A stretch of DNA of 44,427 bases from Amycolatopsis pithecellobii (GCF_009707865.1 NZ_WMBA01000065.1:1-44427), one strand, 5' to 3'. Positions 7,630 to 16,558 are shown, numbered from the stretch's first letter. Program-made: numbers and translations. The notes: generated by a model from the letters alone, not told the origin.

Positions 7630-8803
7630 AACGATCGAAACCACAGCGAGTCCCGCGGCCGAGGGGGCCGTCTCGGGTGTCGAAATCCAGCTCGAGCACG
7701 TCACGAAGCGGTACCCGGGCTCGCGGCAACCTGCCGTCGACGACGTCACGATGACCATCCCCGCCGGGCAGATCGTGATCCTCGTCGGGCCGTCGGGCTG
7801 CGGCAAAACGACCACGATGCGGATGATCAACCGGCTGATCGAGCCCACCTCCGGCAAGATCACCATCGGCGGCGAGGACGCGCTGCGGCTCAACCCGGAC
7901 ACACTGCGCCGCCAGGTCGGGTACGCGATCCAGCAGGCCGGTCTGTTCCCGCATTTCACGGTGGCGCAGAACATCGGCGTCGTGCCCGGCCTGCTGGGCT
8001 GGGACAAGAAGAAGATCGCCGACCGGGTCGAGGAGATGCTGGACCTGGTCGGGCTCGACCCGGCCCAGTTCCACGGCCGGTACCCGCGCCAGCTATCCGG
8101 TGGCCAGCAGCAACGCGTCGGTGTCGCACGGGCACTCGCCGCGGACCCGCCGGTGTTGCTGATGGACGAGCCGTTCGGCGCAGTGGACCCGATCACCCGC
8201 GGCAACCTGCAGGACGAGTTGCTGCGCCTGCAAGCCGAGCTGCACAAGACGATCGTGTTCGTGACGCACGACTTCGATGAGGCGGTCAAGCTCGGCGACA
8301 AGATCGCCGTGCTCGGCAACCAGTCGAAGATCCTCCAGTACGACAGCCCGGACGCGATCCTCGCCAACCCGGCCGACGACACGGTGGCCGGGTTCGTCGG
8401 GGCGGGCGCCTCGCTCAAGCAGCTGACCCTGCTGCGAGTGCGTGATGTCGAACTCGACGAGACCCCGGTGACCGCGGCGCTGAGCGAGTCCCCGTCGTCG
8501 GTGCGGCAGAAACTGACCGAACGCGGCTCCAACTACGCGCTGGTGCTCGACGAGCGGCGCCGTCCGGTGCGGTGGGTGCACGTCCGCGACCTGGCCGCCG
8601 CCTCTTCACTGGCCACGGCGGGCAAACCGCTCACCGACCTGGTGAGCTTGCAGTCGACGCTGCAGGACGCACTCGAGGCGATGCTCGTCGAGGGCGGCGG
8701 GGTGCCGGTGACCGGTGCACGGGGCGAGTACGTCGGCACCATCCACCTGGACACCGTCATCGCGACGATTCAGCGTCTCCGTGGGGAGCACGCCGAGTCA
8801 TGA
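7622..8803 (+). CDS. opuCA: Glycine betaine/choline ABC transporter ATP-binding protein with CBS domains
   Basis: A 393-aa ATPase. The GTG at 7622 is preferred over 7616 because GAGGGG then sits 5 nt upstream. Walker A GPSGCGKT is at 56-63, followed by the Q-loop (AIQQAG), signature LSGGQQQR, Walker B LLMDEP and H-loop THD. After residue 240, two CBS-type segments follow (SPSSVRQKLTERGSNYALVLDE and SLQSTLQDALEAMLVEGG). In OpuCA and OpuA-type systems such domains sense ionic strength or nucleotides. The stop overlaps the next permease (ATGA). Confidence 0.95.
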   Translation: MSETIETTASPAAEGAVSGVEIQLEHVTKRYPGSRQPAVDDVTMTIPAGQIVILVGPSGCGKTTTMRMINRLIEPTSGKITIGGEDALRLNPDTLRRQVGYAIQQAGLFPHFTVAQNIGVVPGLLGWDKKKIADRVEEMLDLVGLDPAQFHGRYPRQLSGGQQQRVGVARALAADPPVLLMDEPFGAVDPITRGNLQDELLRLQAELHKTIVFVTHDFDEAVKLGDKIAVLGNQSKILQYDSPDAILANPADDTVAGFVGAGASLKQLTLLRVRDVELDETPVTAALSESPSSVRQKLTERGSNYALVLDERRRPVRWVHVRDLAAASSLATAGKPLTDLVSLQSTLQDALEAMLVEGGGVPVTGARGEYVGTIHLDTVIATIQRLRGEHAES

Positions 8804-9573
8804 CGACCATCGAAAGCGGTTTCTCGACCGGGTCCGGTTCGCGCCGCGCGGAACGCGGCCGGTTCATCGCCCAGCCGCTCGCCGTGGTCGTCATCGTCGG
8901 CGCGGTGCTCGTCTGGGCGTTGACGCGGGACAACGACGCGATCGAAGCGGAAAGCCTGAACATTTCCACGCTCCTGCACGACACCTGGCAGCACCTGCTC
9001 ATCACGCTCGCGGTGGCGGCGATCGTCGTGGTCGTCGCGGTGCCGCTGGGCATGCTGCTGACCCGGACCTGGGCGCGTCGCGTCGCACCGCTGTTCCTGA
9101 CCATCGCGAACATCGGCCAGGCCGCGCCCGCGCTCGGCATGATCGTGCTGTTCTTCCTGTGGACCAGCTGGGAAGGCTTCTGGTGCGCGGTGCTGCCGCT
9201 CGCCTTCTACTCGCTGCTTCCGGTGCTGCGCAACACGATCGTCGGCATCGAGGCGGTGGACCCGGCGTTGATCGACGCCGGCCGTGGCATCGGGATGTCC
9301 GGCTCCGCGGTGTTGTGGCGGATCGAGATGCCGCTGGCCGTGCCGCTGATGCTGGCCGGCCTGCGGACGTCGCTCGTGCTCGCGGTCGGCACCGCGACGC
9401 TGGCGTTCTTCGTCAACGGCGGCGGTCTCGGCGAACTGATCGACACCGGGTACAAGCTCAACCGGATTCCGGTGCTGATCACCGGCGCGGTGCTCGCGGT
9501 CGGTCTCGCGTTGTTGATCGACTGGGTCGGCGCGGTGCTCGAGGAGGTATTCGGACCGAGGGGACTCAAGTGA
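8800..9573 (+). CDS. opuCD: Glycine betaine/choline ABC transporter permease, second subunit
   Basis: A 257-aa permease starting at an ATG that overlaps the ATPase stop by 4 nt. It has an N-terminal helix, then the transport core. The EAA-like loop DPALIDAGRGIGMSGSAVLW and the conserved NIGQAAPALG and SLLPVLRNTIVGI segments match OpuCD/ProW-type permeases. It is paralogous to the permease two genes upstream, and the two would form a heterodimeric channel. The stop overlaps the binding-protein start (GTGA). Confidence 0.94.
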   Translation: MTTIESGFSTGSGSRRAERGRFIAQPLAVVVIVGAVLVWALTRDNDAIEAESLNISTLLHDTWQHLLITLAVAAIVVVVAVPLGMLLTRTWARRVAPLFLTIANIGQAAPALGMIVLFFLWTSWEGFWCAVLPLAFYSLLPVLRNTIVGIEAVDPALIDAGRGIGMSGSAVLWRIEMPLAVPLMLAGLRTSLVLAVGTATLAFFVNGGGLGELIDTGYKLNRIPVLITGAVLAVGLALLIDWVGAVLEEVFGPRGLK

Positions 9574-10532
9574 AGCATCGCCTGAAGGCGCTTTTCGGCG
9601 TCATCCTGCTGGCGTCGTCGCTGACCGCGTGTGGTCTGAACGTCAACGCCGCCCTGCCGTACCAGGTGGAGCCCGGTTCGATCCGCCCGGTGCCGAGCCT
9701 GCAAGGGCTCAGCGTGACAGTGGGGTCGAAGGACTTCACCGAGAACATCATCCTCGGTTACCTGGCGGAACTCGCGTTGTCCGCGGCCGGCGCGGACGTC
9801 ATCGACATGACGAACATCGCCGGCTCCAACAGCGCGCGGCAGGCGTTGCTCAACGGTCAGATCGACCTGTCGTGGGAGTACACCGGCACCGGCTGGATTT
9901 CCTACCAGGGCAACACCGAACCGATTCCGGACGAGCAGCGCCAGTTCGACGCGGTGAAGGCGGCCGACGAGAAGCAGAACGGCATCACCTGGCTGGACTA
10001 CTCGCCGTTGAACGACACGTATGCCTTCGGCACCAAGGAATCCTACGCCGCCGAGCACAATCTCAAGTCCAATTCGGACATGACGGCGTTCTTGAAGGAA
10101 CATCCCGACCAGGCGGTGTTCTGCGTGGAAACGGAGTTCGCGAGCCGGCAGGACGGCATGCCGGGGGTGCAGAAGACCTATGGGTTCCCGACCACGGACG
10201 TGAAGACGTTCGGCACCGGCGCCATCTACTCCGCGGTCGCGAGCGGCACCTGCAACTTCGGCGAGATCTTCACGACCGACGGCCGGATCGCCGGGCTGAA
10301 CCTGCGTGTGCTGGACGACGACAAGAAGTTCTTCCCGCAGTACAACGCAGCGGTGACGCTCAAGAAGTCCTACCTGCAGGCGCACCCGGCACTGGCCGAC
10401 GTGCTCGTGCCGGTCGGCAAGGCGATGGACAACAAGCAGATGATCGAACTCTGCAAGGAGGTCGACGTGGACGGCAAGGACGCCGGCGAAGTCGCCCGCA
10501 ACTGGATGATCTCGAAGGGCTTCATCAAGTAA
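9570..10532 (+). CDS. opuCC: Glycine betaine/choline-binding lipoprotein (OpuCC type)
   Basis: A 320-aa substrate-binding lipoprotein. The GTG at 9570, after GAGGGG, gives a lipoprotein signal with lipobox LTAC and Cys21. The start of the mature fold, VTVGSKDFTENIILGYL, is the hallmark of OpuAC/OpuC-type betaine- and choline-binding proteins. Downstream SGLISYQG-like WISYQG and LDYSPLNDTYAF fit the aromatic-cage family. It completes the four-gene importer. Choline, betaine or carnitine cannot be distinguished by eye. Only 15 bp separate its stop from the next, convergent gene. Confidence 0.94.
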   Translation: MKHRLKALFGVILLASSLTACGLNVNAALPYQVEPGSIRPVPSLQGLSVTVGSKDFTENIILGYLAELALSAAGADVIDMTNIAGSNSARQALLNGQIDLSWEYTGTGWISYQGNTEPIPDEQRQFDAVKAADEKQNGITWLDYSPLNDTYAFGTKESYAAEHNLKSNSDMTAFLKEHPDQAVFCVETEFASRQDGMPGVQKTYGFPTTDVKTFGTGAIYSAVASGTCNFGEIFTTDGRIAGLNLRVLDDDKKFFPQYNAAVTLKKSYLQAHPALADVLVPVGKAMDNKQMIELCKEVDVDGKDAGEVARNWMISKGFIK

Positions 10533-10547
10533 CGGTGTTTTCCTTGC

Positions 10548-11012
10548 TCACACCCCGAGGTGCTGGAGGATCTCCCTTTCCAGACGTTCGAGTTCGGTGG
10601 ATACCGCGTGGTGAGCGGCTTTGCGGCGGGCGGCGGGCATACGTTCCGCCGCGCGCACGGCCGCGGTCAGCTGCTCGAGCGTCGCCTGGGCGTCGGCGGC
10701 GAACTTCTGGTCGTCGTCGCTCGCCCGCTCGGATTTCCGGAGGGTATCGAGCGCATCGGACACGCCGGCGATGCGCGCGAGCAACCCGGCGCCGCGCCCG
10801 GTGAACTCCGGCAGCCGCTCGACGGGCACACCCAGCTTGCGTGCCTGGTACCGGTCGTAGGCCTCGCGGGCGGCTCCGGCCGCACGCACCGCGAGGGGCG
10901 CGAGCACTGGCGTCACCGCCGGCACGATGATCTTGGCTACCGAGACGGCGTTGCGTGCCTTCTTCGGTGTCAGACCGCTGCTCGTGGACTCGCCGCTCTT
11001 CTTGCGTGCCAT
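10548..11012 (-). CDS. DUF6474-like hypothetical protein
   Basis: A 154-aa basic protein. The ATG at 11012 (MARKKSGES) is preferred to the longer frame at 11048 because the extension looks non-coding. It has TPKKARNAVSVAKIIVPAVTPVLAPLAVRAAGAAREAYDRYQARKLGVPVERLPEFTG-type sequence: a hydrophobic helix followed by an amphipathic stretch, then a helical C-terminal half rich in Glu, Arg and Ala. The pattern recalls the actinobacterial DUF6474 family, which has no known function. I recognise this from memory and cannot confirm it here. It is monocistronic and convergent with the OpuC operon. Confidence 0.75.
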   Translation of the reverse strand: MARKKSGESTSSGLTPKKARNAVSVAKIIVPAVTPVLAPLAVRAAGAAREAYDRYQARKLGVPVERLPEFTGRGAGLLARIAGVSDALDTLRKSERASDDDQKFAADAQATLEQLTAAVRAAERMPAARRKAAHHAVSTELERLEREILQHLGV

Positions 11013-11083
11013 GGCAGAGAACTTACTGGTCGCGGGATGGCCGGGCACGCCGGACGCGCGTCATTTCTGTCGGGGGGTGCTTC

Positions 11084-11096
11084 TAGAGTGTTGTAC
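11084..11096 (+). promoter_or_regulatory. Putative -10 box of a leaderless gene
   Basis: TAGAGT (11084-11089) lies 7 nt before the ATG at 11097, and no ribosome-binding site is present. This geometry places the transcript start at or next to the A of the start codon. Confidence 0.45.
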
Positions 11097-12728
11097 ATGG
11101 AAAACGAGGTGCTGTTGGATGCCGGGGCGGTGAGCCGTTGCCGGCGTCGAGTGCATCTCGAAGCGGACCCTTCGATGCGGGAAACTCCGCTGGCGCCGCC
11201 CGATCCGGCGGCGGAGCAGCGCAAGGCCGACGCGGCGGCGCACCGGCTGGAGATCCGCCGCCGATTGGTCGAGGCCATCCCGGGCACGTGGGTCACGGTG
11301 CCGCGTGAGCTGCCAGCGGCCGAGCGTGTCCGGATCACCGAGCAGGCGCTGGCGGACGGCGCGGCCCAGATCTGGGGAGCGCTGCTGCCCACGGATCGCA
11401 GCGGTCATCGGCGCGGTGGTGCCGAGCTACTGGTCCGGTCCGGGGAGGGGTACCTGCCGGTGATCGTGGTGCGGCACCGGATCACCGATCCCGGCTCCGG
11501 CGCGGTCACCACGCCGCCCACGCAGCTCGACCCGGCGCACGCGGTGGTCGACGAGCAGCGCAAGGTCCGCTCCCAGCCGCGGGACCAGCTGCGTCTCGCG
11601 CACCTGCGCCGCATGCTGGAAACTCTCGGCCTCGCCGCGCATCAGCCGCTCGGCGGGGTCATCGGGCTGGACGCCGATGTGGTGCTGTGGCATGACTTGG
11701 CCGCGCCGACATGGCCGGGCGGTCGCAGCGCGCTCGCGGAGTACGACGCTCGCTTCGCCGACCGGGTCGCCGTCGCGCAGGCGGCGGCCACCGGAGCCGC
11801 CGCGCTCGCGGAGCCGTCCCGCATTCTGGACTGCCGCAGCTGCCCGTGGTGGCCCACATGTGAGGCGGAGCTGCTCGCGATCCGCGACGTGAGCCTTGTC
11901 GTGCGTGGCGAGGACGCGATGGAGCTGCGTCGCGCTGGAGTGTCCACTGTGGACAAGCTGGCAGCGCTGAACCCGGCCGAGGAGCCGCCGATCGTCTGGA
12001 CCTCCGGCCCGTTCGGTGACGCGGTCGCGCTCGCGCGGGCGTGGCTCGCGGATCTCACCGTGGTGCGCCGGGTCACGGCGGTCACCGTCCCCCGTGGCGA
12101 TGTCGAAGTCGACGTGGACATGGAAAGTTTCGGTGAGTCGGGCGCGTACCTGTGGGGTTGCCTGCTTTCCGGAGCGGATATCGGAATGCCGCAGGGATAT
12201 CGCTCGTTCGTCACCTGGGACCCACTGCCCACAGTGGACGAAGCCAGGTCGTTCGCGCAGTTCTGGGCGTGGTTCCGGGAGGTGCGTGCGCGCACGGTCG
12301 CGGCGGGGTTGACGTTCCGCGCATACTGCTACAACGCGATGGCCGAGAACCGCTGGTTGTTCGGCTCCGCGGACCGGTTCGCCGGGCTCGACGGCATCCC
12401 GGTCAAGCGCGAGATCCAGTCCTTTGTGGACTCGGGCGAGTGGGTCGACCTGTTCCGCGGGGTTTCCGACCAGTTCCTGTGCTCCCGCGGCAAAGGCCTG
12501 AAAGTGATCGCGCCCGTGGCCGGCTTCACCTGGCGGGACCCGGAAGCCGGCGGCGAGGCGTCGATGCGCTGGTACCGCGACGCGGTCGGCATGGACGGCA
12601 CCGCCCCGGACCTGGCGCAGCGCGAACGCATCCTGCGCTACAACGAGGACGACGTCCGCGCCACGCACGCCCTGCGCACCTGGATGTCCGGTCCCGCCAA
12701 CGAAATCCCGTACATGGGCGACCTCTGA
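11097..12728 (+). CDS. TM0106-type RecB-like nuclease with RNase H-like C-terminal domain
   Basis: A 543-aa protein. The ATG at 11097 is supported by a -10 box 7 nt upstream. The N-terminal half resembles RecB/Cas4-type nucleases: Cys14 (SRCRRRVHLE) and the cluster CRSCPWWPTC could bind a [4Fe-4S] unit. At the usual RecB active-site strands I read GGAELLVRSG and LPVIVVRHR instead of the standard G-x-x-D and D/E-x-K, so cleavage by this domain is doubtful. The C-terminal half has an RNase H-like exonuclease pattern: VDVDMES, then YNEDDVRATHAL. It is likely a DNA metabolism protein; substrate unknown. Confidence 0.82.
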   Translation: MENEVLLDAGAVSRCRRRVHLEADPSMRETPLAPPDPAAEQRKADAAAHRLEIRRRLVEAIPGTWVTVPRELPAAERVRITEQALADGAAQIWGALLPTDRSGHRRGGAELLVRSGEGYLPVIVVRHRITDPGSGAVTTPPTQLDPAHAVVDEQRKVRSQPRDQLRLAHLRRMLETLGLAAHQPLGGVIGLDADVVLWHDLAAPTWPGGRSALAEYDARFADRVAVAQAAATGAAALAEPSRILDCRSCPWWPTCEAELLAIRDVSLVVRGEDAMELRRAGVSTVDKLAALNPAEEPPIVWTSGPFGDAVALARAWLADLTVVRRVTAVTVPRGDVEVDVDMESFGESGAYLWGCLLSGADIGMPQGYRSFVTWDPLPTVDEARSFAQFWAWFREVRARTVAAGLTFRAYCYNAMAENRWLFGSADRFAGLDGIPVKREIQSFVDSGEWVDLFRGVSDQFLCSRGKGLKVIAPVAGFTWRDPEAGGEASMRWYRDAVGMDGTAPDLAQRERILRYNEDDVRATHALRTWMSGPANEIPYMGDL

Positions 12729-12755
12729 CCCCAGACGTGCCGGGTCCGGCGTTCG

Positions 12756-13514
12756 TCAGCGCGGTGCCATCCGGATCGAGCCGTCCATGCGGATGACTTC
12801 GCCGTTGAGGTAGTCGTGCTCGATGATGTCCACGGCCAGCTGCGCGTACTCGTCGGGACGGCCGAGCCGCTTCGGGAACGGCACGCTCGCCGCCAGGCCG
12901 GCGCGGTACTCGTCGCTGACCGTGGCAAGCATCGGCGTGTCGATGATGCCCGGCGCGATGGTGACCACCCGGATGCCCTGCGACGCCAGATCCCGCGCGG
13001 CGGGCAGCGTCAGCCCGGCCACGCCGCCCTTCGAGGCCGAGTACGCGACCTGCCCGATCTGACCGTCGAAAGCGGCGACCGAGGCGGTGTTGACGACGAC
13101 CCCGCGGGCGTCGTCCTCGAGCGGCTCGGTCTTCGCGATCGCTTCGGCCGCGAGGGTCAGCACGGTGAATGTGCCGATCAGGTTGATCTCGACGACCTTC
13201 TTGAATAACCCAAGGTCGTGTGGGCCCTTGCGGGACAGGATGCGCGCGGACGGTCCGATGCCCGCGCAGTTCACCACGGTCCGTAGCGGCACGCCCGCCG
13301 AGGCGGCCTGCTCGACCGCGGTCTGGACCTGCTCCGGGTCGGTCACGTCGGCCTCGACATACGTCACGCCGGGCACTTCGGGTGCCTTCTCGATCCCGCC
13401 GGGCAGGTCGAGCGCGAACACCCGCGCACCCTTGCCCGCCAACGCCGCCGCGGTCGCACCGCCGAGACCGGAAGCGCCACCGGTGACCAATGCCGCCGTG
13501 TCCGTGATCCGCAT
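12756..13514 (-). CDS. SDR family oxidoreductase (3-hydroxyacyl-CoA dehydrogenase type 2-like)
   Basis: A 252-aa short-chain dehydrogenase. Rossmann motif TGGASGLG is at 11-18, NCAG at 82-85, and the catalytic set is Asn111, Ser145, Tyr158 and Lys162 (YSASK). GIIDTPML and the C-terminal FPKRLGRPDEYAQLA plus LNGEVIRMDGSIRMAPR fit the 3-hydroxyacyl-CoA dehydrogenase type II subgroup that acts in beta-oxidation of branched or steroid-like acyl-CoAs. This substrate assignment is from family resemblance. It is transcribed alone and diverges from ugd, with an operator-like motif at 13549-13566. Confidence 0.9.
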   Translation of the reverse strand: MRITDTAALVTGGASGLGGATAAALAGKGARVFALDLPGGIEKAPEVPGVTYVEADVTDPEQVQTAVEQAASAGVPLRTVVNCAGIGPSARILSRKGPHDLGLFKKVVEINLIGTFTVLTLAAEAIAKTEPLEDDARGVVVNTASVAAFDGQIGQVAYSASKGGVAGLTLPAARDLASQGIRVVTIAPGIIDTPMLATVSDEYRAGLAASVPFPKRLGRPDEYAQLAVDIIEHDYLNGEVIRMDGSIRMAPR

Positions 13515-13548
13515 GTCGTTCCTCTCTGCCTGGGCTGCCGAAACTCTG

Positions 13549-13600
13549 AGGTTAACGTTCGTTCGCGCGACGGGCAGGTGGCCCTCCTCACCCGTCGCGC
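13549..13600. promoter_or_regulatory. Operator-like motif and hairpin between SDR and ugd
   Basis: GTTAACGTTCGTTCG (13551-13565) contains AACGTTCGTT, similar in style to operators of TetR-type fatty-acid regulators. On the minus strand it also supplies TAACCT as a possible -10 box for the SDR gene. Perfect 10-bp arms GCGCGACGGG/CCCGTCGCGC (13565-13574 and 13591-13600) follow with a 16-nt loop. Confidence 0.35.
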
Positions 13601-13664
13601 TAAGTATTCGGGAGCGACCCCTGCCGTTAGCGCGATTGTCAACTCCGGGTGTCAGGTTGGCCCC

Positions 13665-14963
13665 ATGGGCTCAGCTCGGATCGTCGTCATCGGGACCGGA
13701 TATGTCGGCCTGACCACCGGGGCGTGCCTCGCCGGCCTCGGTCACCAGGTCACCTGCGTCGACGTCGACGAGAAGAAGGTCGCCAGACTCGCGGCCGGGC
13801 AGGTCGACATCCTCGAACCCGGGCTCGAAGAACTGGTTTCCCGTGGTCTTTCCGCCGGTCGGCTGAACTTCGTGGTGGGCGCGGGCGCGGCGGTCGCGAA
13901 CGCGGAGGCCGTGTTCCTCTGCGTGCCCACCCCCATGGGTGCGGGCGGCGCGGCCGACCTGCGCGCGGTGGAGGCCGTCATCGACGAGATCTGCGGCGTG
14001 TTGCCCGCCGGCTGCGCGGTGATCACCAAGTCCACCGTTCCGGTCGGCACCGCGCAGCGCATCCGCGCCATGCTGGGCCGGGTGGACGTGCCGGTCGTGG
14101 CGAACCCGGAGTTCCTGCGGGAGGGCACCGCGGTCGCGGACTTCCTCAACCCGGACCGGATCGTGGTCGGCTCGGACGAGGAGCAGGCCGCGCGCTGGGT
14201 CGCCGATCTCTACACCGACCTCGCCGCGCCGAACGTGATCACCGACGCGGCGAGTGCGGAGCTCGTGAAGTACGCGGCCAACTGCTTCCTCGCGATGAAA
14301 CTGTCTTACGTAAACGCCATCGCCGAGCTGTGCGAGCGGCTGGGCGCGGACATCATGTCGGTCACCGAGGGCATGGGCTACGACCGCCGGATCGGCCGGT
14401 CCTTCCTCAAACCCGGCCCCGGCTGGGGCGGATCCTGCCTGCCGAAGGACACGCACGCGCTCGTGCAGGTCGCCGAGTCCGTCGGGTTCGACTTCTCACT
14501 GCTCTCGGCCGCGATCGGGGAGAACATCGCGCAACGGGACCGGATCGTCGCGAAGATCGCGGGTGCGGTCGGCGGCACTCTCGCCGGCTCCCGCATCGGC
14601 GTACTCGGGCTCGCGTTCAAGGCGGGCACGAACGACCTGCGCGACTCCCCGGCCCTGTCGGTGACCGCGATGCTTGCCGCACACGGCGCGGAAGTGACCG
14701 CTTACGACCCAGCGGTCGGCGGCGAGCTGCCCGGGATGCGCATCGTGGACGACCCCTACCAGGTGGCCAAGGGCGCCGACGCGATCGTGGTGCTGACCGA
14801 GTGGGACGAGTTCCGCCGGATCGACTGGTCCTACCTGGCGGACCTCATGCAGGGCGATTCCATTGTGGACACCCGCAACCTGCTCGACCCGCAGGTGGTG
14901 CTGGCCGCCGGCTTGACCTGGCTCGGCCTCGGCCGCCCTCGCGCCAGGGTGCTCGCCCGCTGA
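13665..14963 (+). CDS. ugd: UDP-glucose 6-dehydrogenase family protein
   Basis: A 432-aa protein that oxidises UDP-glucose (or a related UDP-sugar) to the uronic acid with two NAD. The ATG at 13665 follows CAGGTTGGCCCC, which can be read either as a weak ribosome-binding site or as a -10 box with 6-nt spacing. The N-terminal Rossmann motif GTGYVGLTTG starts at residue 10. VPTPMG, STVPVGT and NPEFLREGTAV are all present. The active-site Cys is about residue 258 in GWGGSCLPKD. The C-terminal domain has LGLAFKAGTNDLRDSPAL. The product could supply surface-glycan genes such as those at 21-28 kb. Confidence 0.93.
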   Translation: MGSARIVVIGTGYVGLTTGACLAGLGHQVTCVDVDEKKVARLAAGQVDILEPGLEELVSRGLSAGRLNFVVGAGAAVANAEAVFLCVPTPMGAGGAADLRAVEAVIDEICGVLPAGCAVITKSTVPVGTAQRIRAMLGRVDVPVVANPEFLREGTAVADFLNPDRIVVGSDEEQAARWVADLYTDLAAPNVITDAASAELVKYAANCFLAMKLSYVNAIAELCERLGADIMSVTEGMGYDRRIGRSFLKPGPGWGGSCLPKDTHALVQVAESVGFDFSLLSAAIGENIAQRDRIVAKIAGAVGGTLAGSRIGVLGLAFKAGTNDLRDSPALSVTAMLAAHGAEVTAYDPAVGGELPGMRIVDDPYQVAKGADAIVVLTEWDEFRRIDWSYLADLMQGDSIVDTRNLLDPQVVLAAGLTWLGLGRPRARVLAR

Positions 14964-14985
14964 GTTTCGCTGCGGCACCGGGGGC

Positions 14986-16537
14986 TCACCAGGGCAATTC
15001 GTAACGAGTTCCTTTACGCTGGCCGCGTTGCCGGAGTTTCCCCGCCTGCGCGAGCCGGCGAAGAACCCGGCTCGCTTGCTCGGGCGCGATCGCGCACAGA
15101 TCGGCCGCCTGCGCCCGGGTGATATGCCCGTGTGCGGATACGAACGCGAGGATCATCTGCTCCTGCTGAAGTGGTTCGAAGCCTCGTACCCGGACATAAC
15201 CCGCCGACGAATCCAGGGTCCGGTAGACCGCGGCCGACAGATGCCAGGTTCGTCCTTTGCCATCACCACGAGCTTCGACCCACCCCCGCTCGACCATCCG
15301 GGTCAGGAGGTGGCGAGTCTCGGCTTCCGTGCGTTGTGTGAGAATTGCGAGTTCGGCCGTCGTCGCCCGCCGTTCCCGCAGCAGTTCGGAGAGGATCTGC
15401 AACTCGGAAAGCGTCAGCGGGCGGTTGTGGTGCTCCTGCTCCAGTACCCACTTGGTCATCGCGAGATTCGCCGGCCCACCAGGGAGAATCGCAACCACGG
15501 TCTCGTCGGTAGTGCGCCCGTAGTCCGGTGCGGGTCGTCCGACGCGCAGTTGCTCCGCGAACATCCGATTGATGCCCCGGCCGGTTCGCTCCACGAGCCC
15601 GATTCGCTTGAAGGCGTCCGCGAGCACCGCGCTTCGTGGATGCGGTGGGGCGACGAGCAGGTTGTCGATCCTGATGCCCTCGGGGAAGCCCCCCGGACTC
15701 GAAATTTCCAGCTGCTCGTCGGACCATTGGACATGAATGGCGCCACGCTTGGTGTAGTCGCGGTGGGTGAGCGCGTTGGCGAGCACCTCTCGAAAAGCGA
15801 CCTCAGAGTAGGTGGGAATGGCGATCCGAAAAGGGCCGAACTGGATACCGCATGAACTCGTTGACGTCGACTCCCGGGAAGCGAGGTGAGTATCGGCGGT
15901 CTTCTGCTGTTCGGACGTGAAGCCGCGCTCGGCAGGCATATTCCCACCCACGAGGCGGCATTCCAAGTCTTGCGCGGCCTTGACTTCCAAGCCCAGCGCG
16001 CGAGTCAATTCCTCATCGGCGAGTGTTGCCAGAACTCTGTCGGCCTGATCTCCGGCATCGGCAACGAGACGCCGAACCCGTTCGAATTCGAAAGGATCCA
16101 GGTCAGCCCAGGTAGCGCCATGCGCCGGCAGCCGGGCGAGATCGACCGCACCACGATCGATCTCGTGAGCCAGCATCTCGTGTGCACGTAATGGCAGGCA
16201 GGTGGGGCGGCCGTTGCGGTCGATTGCCCTGCGGACGTACTTGCCTGCGGCTGTTCCGACGATATGCGGACTGTTCGGAACCTCGACCGCAATGACCTCG
16301 GCGCCGGTGACCGTGACCACGGACGCTTGGCAGGTGATCGCCGGTTCGGTCCGGCTGGCGATGAGTGCCTGCAAACGCAGCGGGTCGGTACGCCCGCCCT
16401 CGTGGCGCGGGCGCGCGCCAGTTATGCGGCCGTCGTCCTCGACGCCGATGAGAAGGACACCGCCCGCGGTAGTCCTCTCCCGCAGCCAGCCACGCTTGGA
16501 TGCGCGTGACGAGGTCAACGGGGGCCTCACCGTCCAC
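14986..16537 (-). pseudogene. Rearranged AlbA_2/Schlafen-like ATP-binding protein gene
   Basis: Remnant of a roughly 550-aa AlbA_2 (divergent AAA_4) protein with a C-terminal winged helix. The true start is GTG 16537 after GGAGG, reading VDLVTRIQAWLAAGE. Near 16475 the frame jumps to GGVLLIGVEDDGRITGARP, with about 25-30 codons lost. Later parts are recognisable: PTYSEVAFREVLANALTHRDY, SSPGGFPEGIRIDNLL, ADAFKRIGLVERTGRGINRMF. Between ALGL (15988) and QFGPFR (about 15840) the expected segment GGLLLFGREAALGRHIPTHE is present but on the plus strand (15889-15987). VDVNEFMRYPV follows it in another minus frame. By chance the minus frame stays open for 514 codons, so a gene finder would call it intact. 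Confidence 0.85.
15877..15988. other. Inverted internal segment of the AlbA_2 pseudogene
   Basis: The plus strand here encodes SIGGLLLFGREAALGRH through VLRGLDF, which belongs in the minus-strand gene. GGAAG (15877-15881) and CTTCC (15984-15988) form a 5-bp inverted repeat at the two ends. Flipping the interior gives VLRGLDF-PGVDVNEFMRYPV in frame at one junction. The other junction stays out of frame by one nucleotide. Confidence 0.75.
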
Positions 16538-16558
16538 GTACGCCTCCGACTCGGCTCA

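Noticed and set aside
11948..11956. TGTGGACAA, an exact match to the actinobacterial DnaA-box complement
   Set aside because: It is a single box inside a coding gene, with no cluster or dnaA/dnaN nearby, so it is not an origin.
15886..16191. 101-aa plus-strand open frame as a separate gene
   Set aside because: Its first 34 residues are a piece of the AlbA_2 family and the rest is antisense of the pseudogene. It is an inverted fragment, not a gene.
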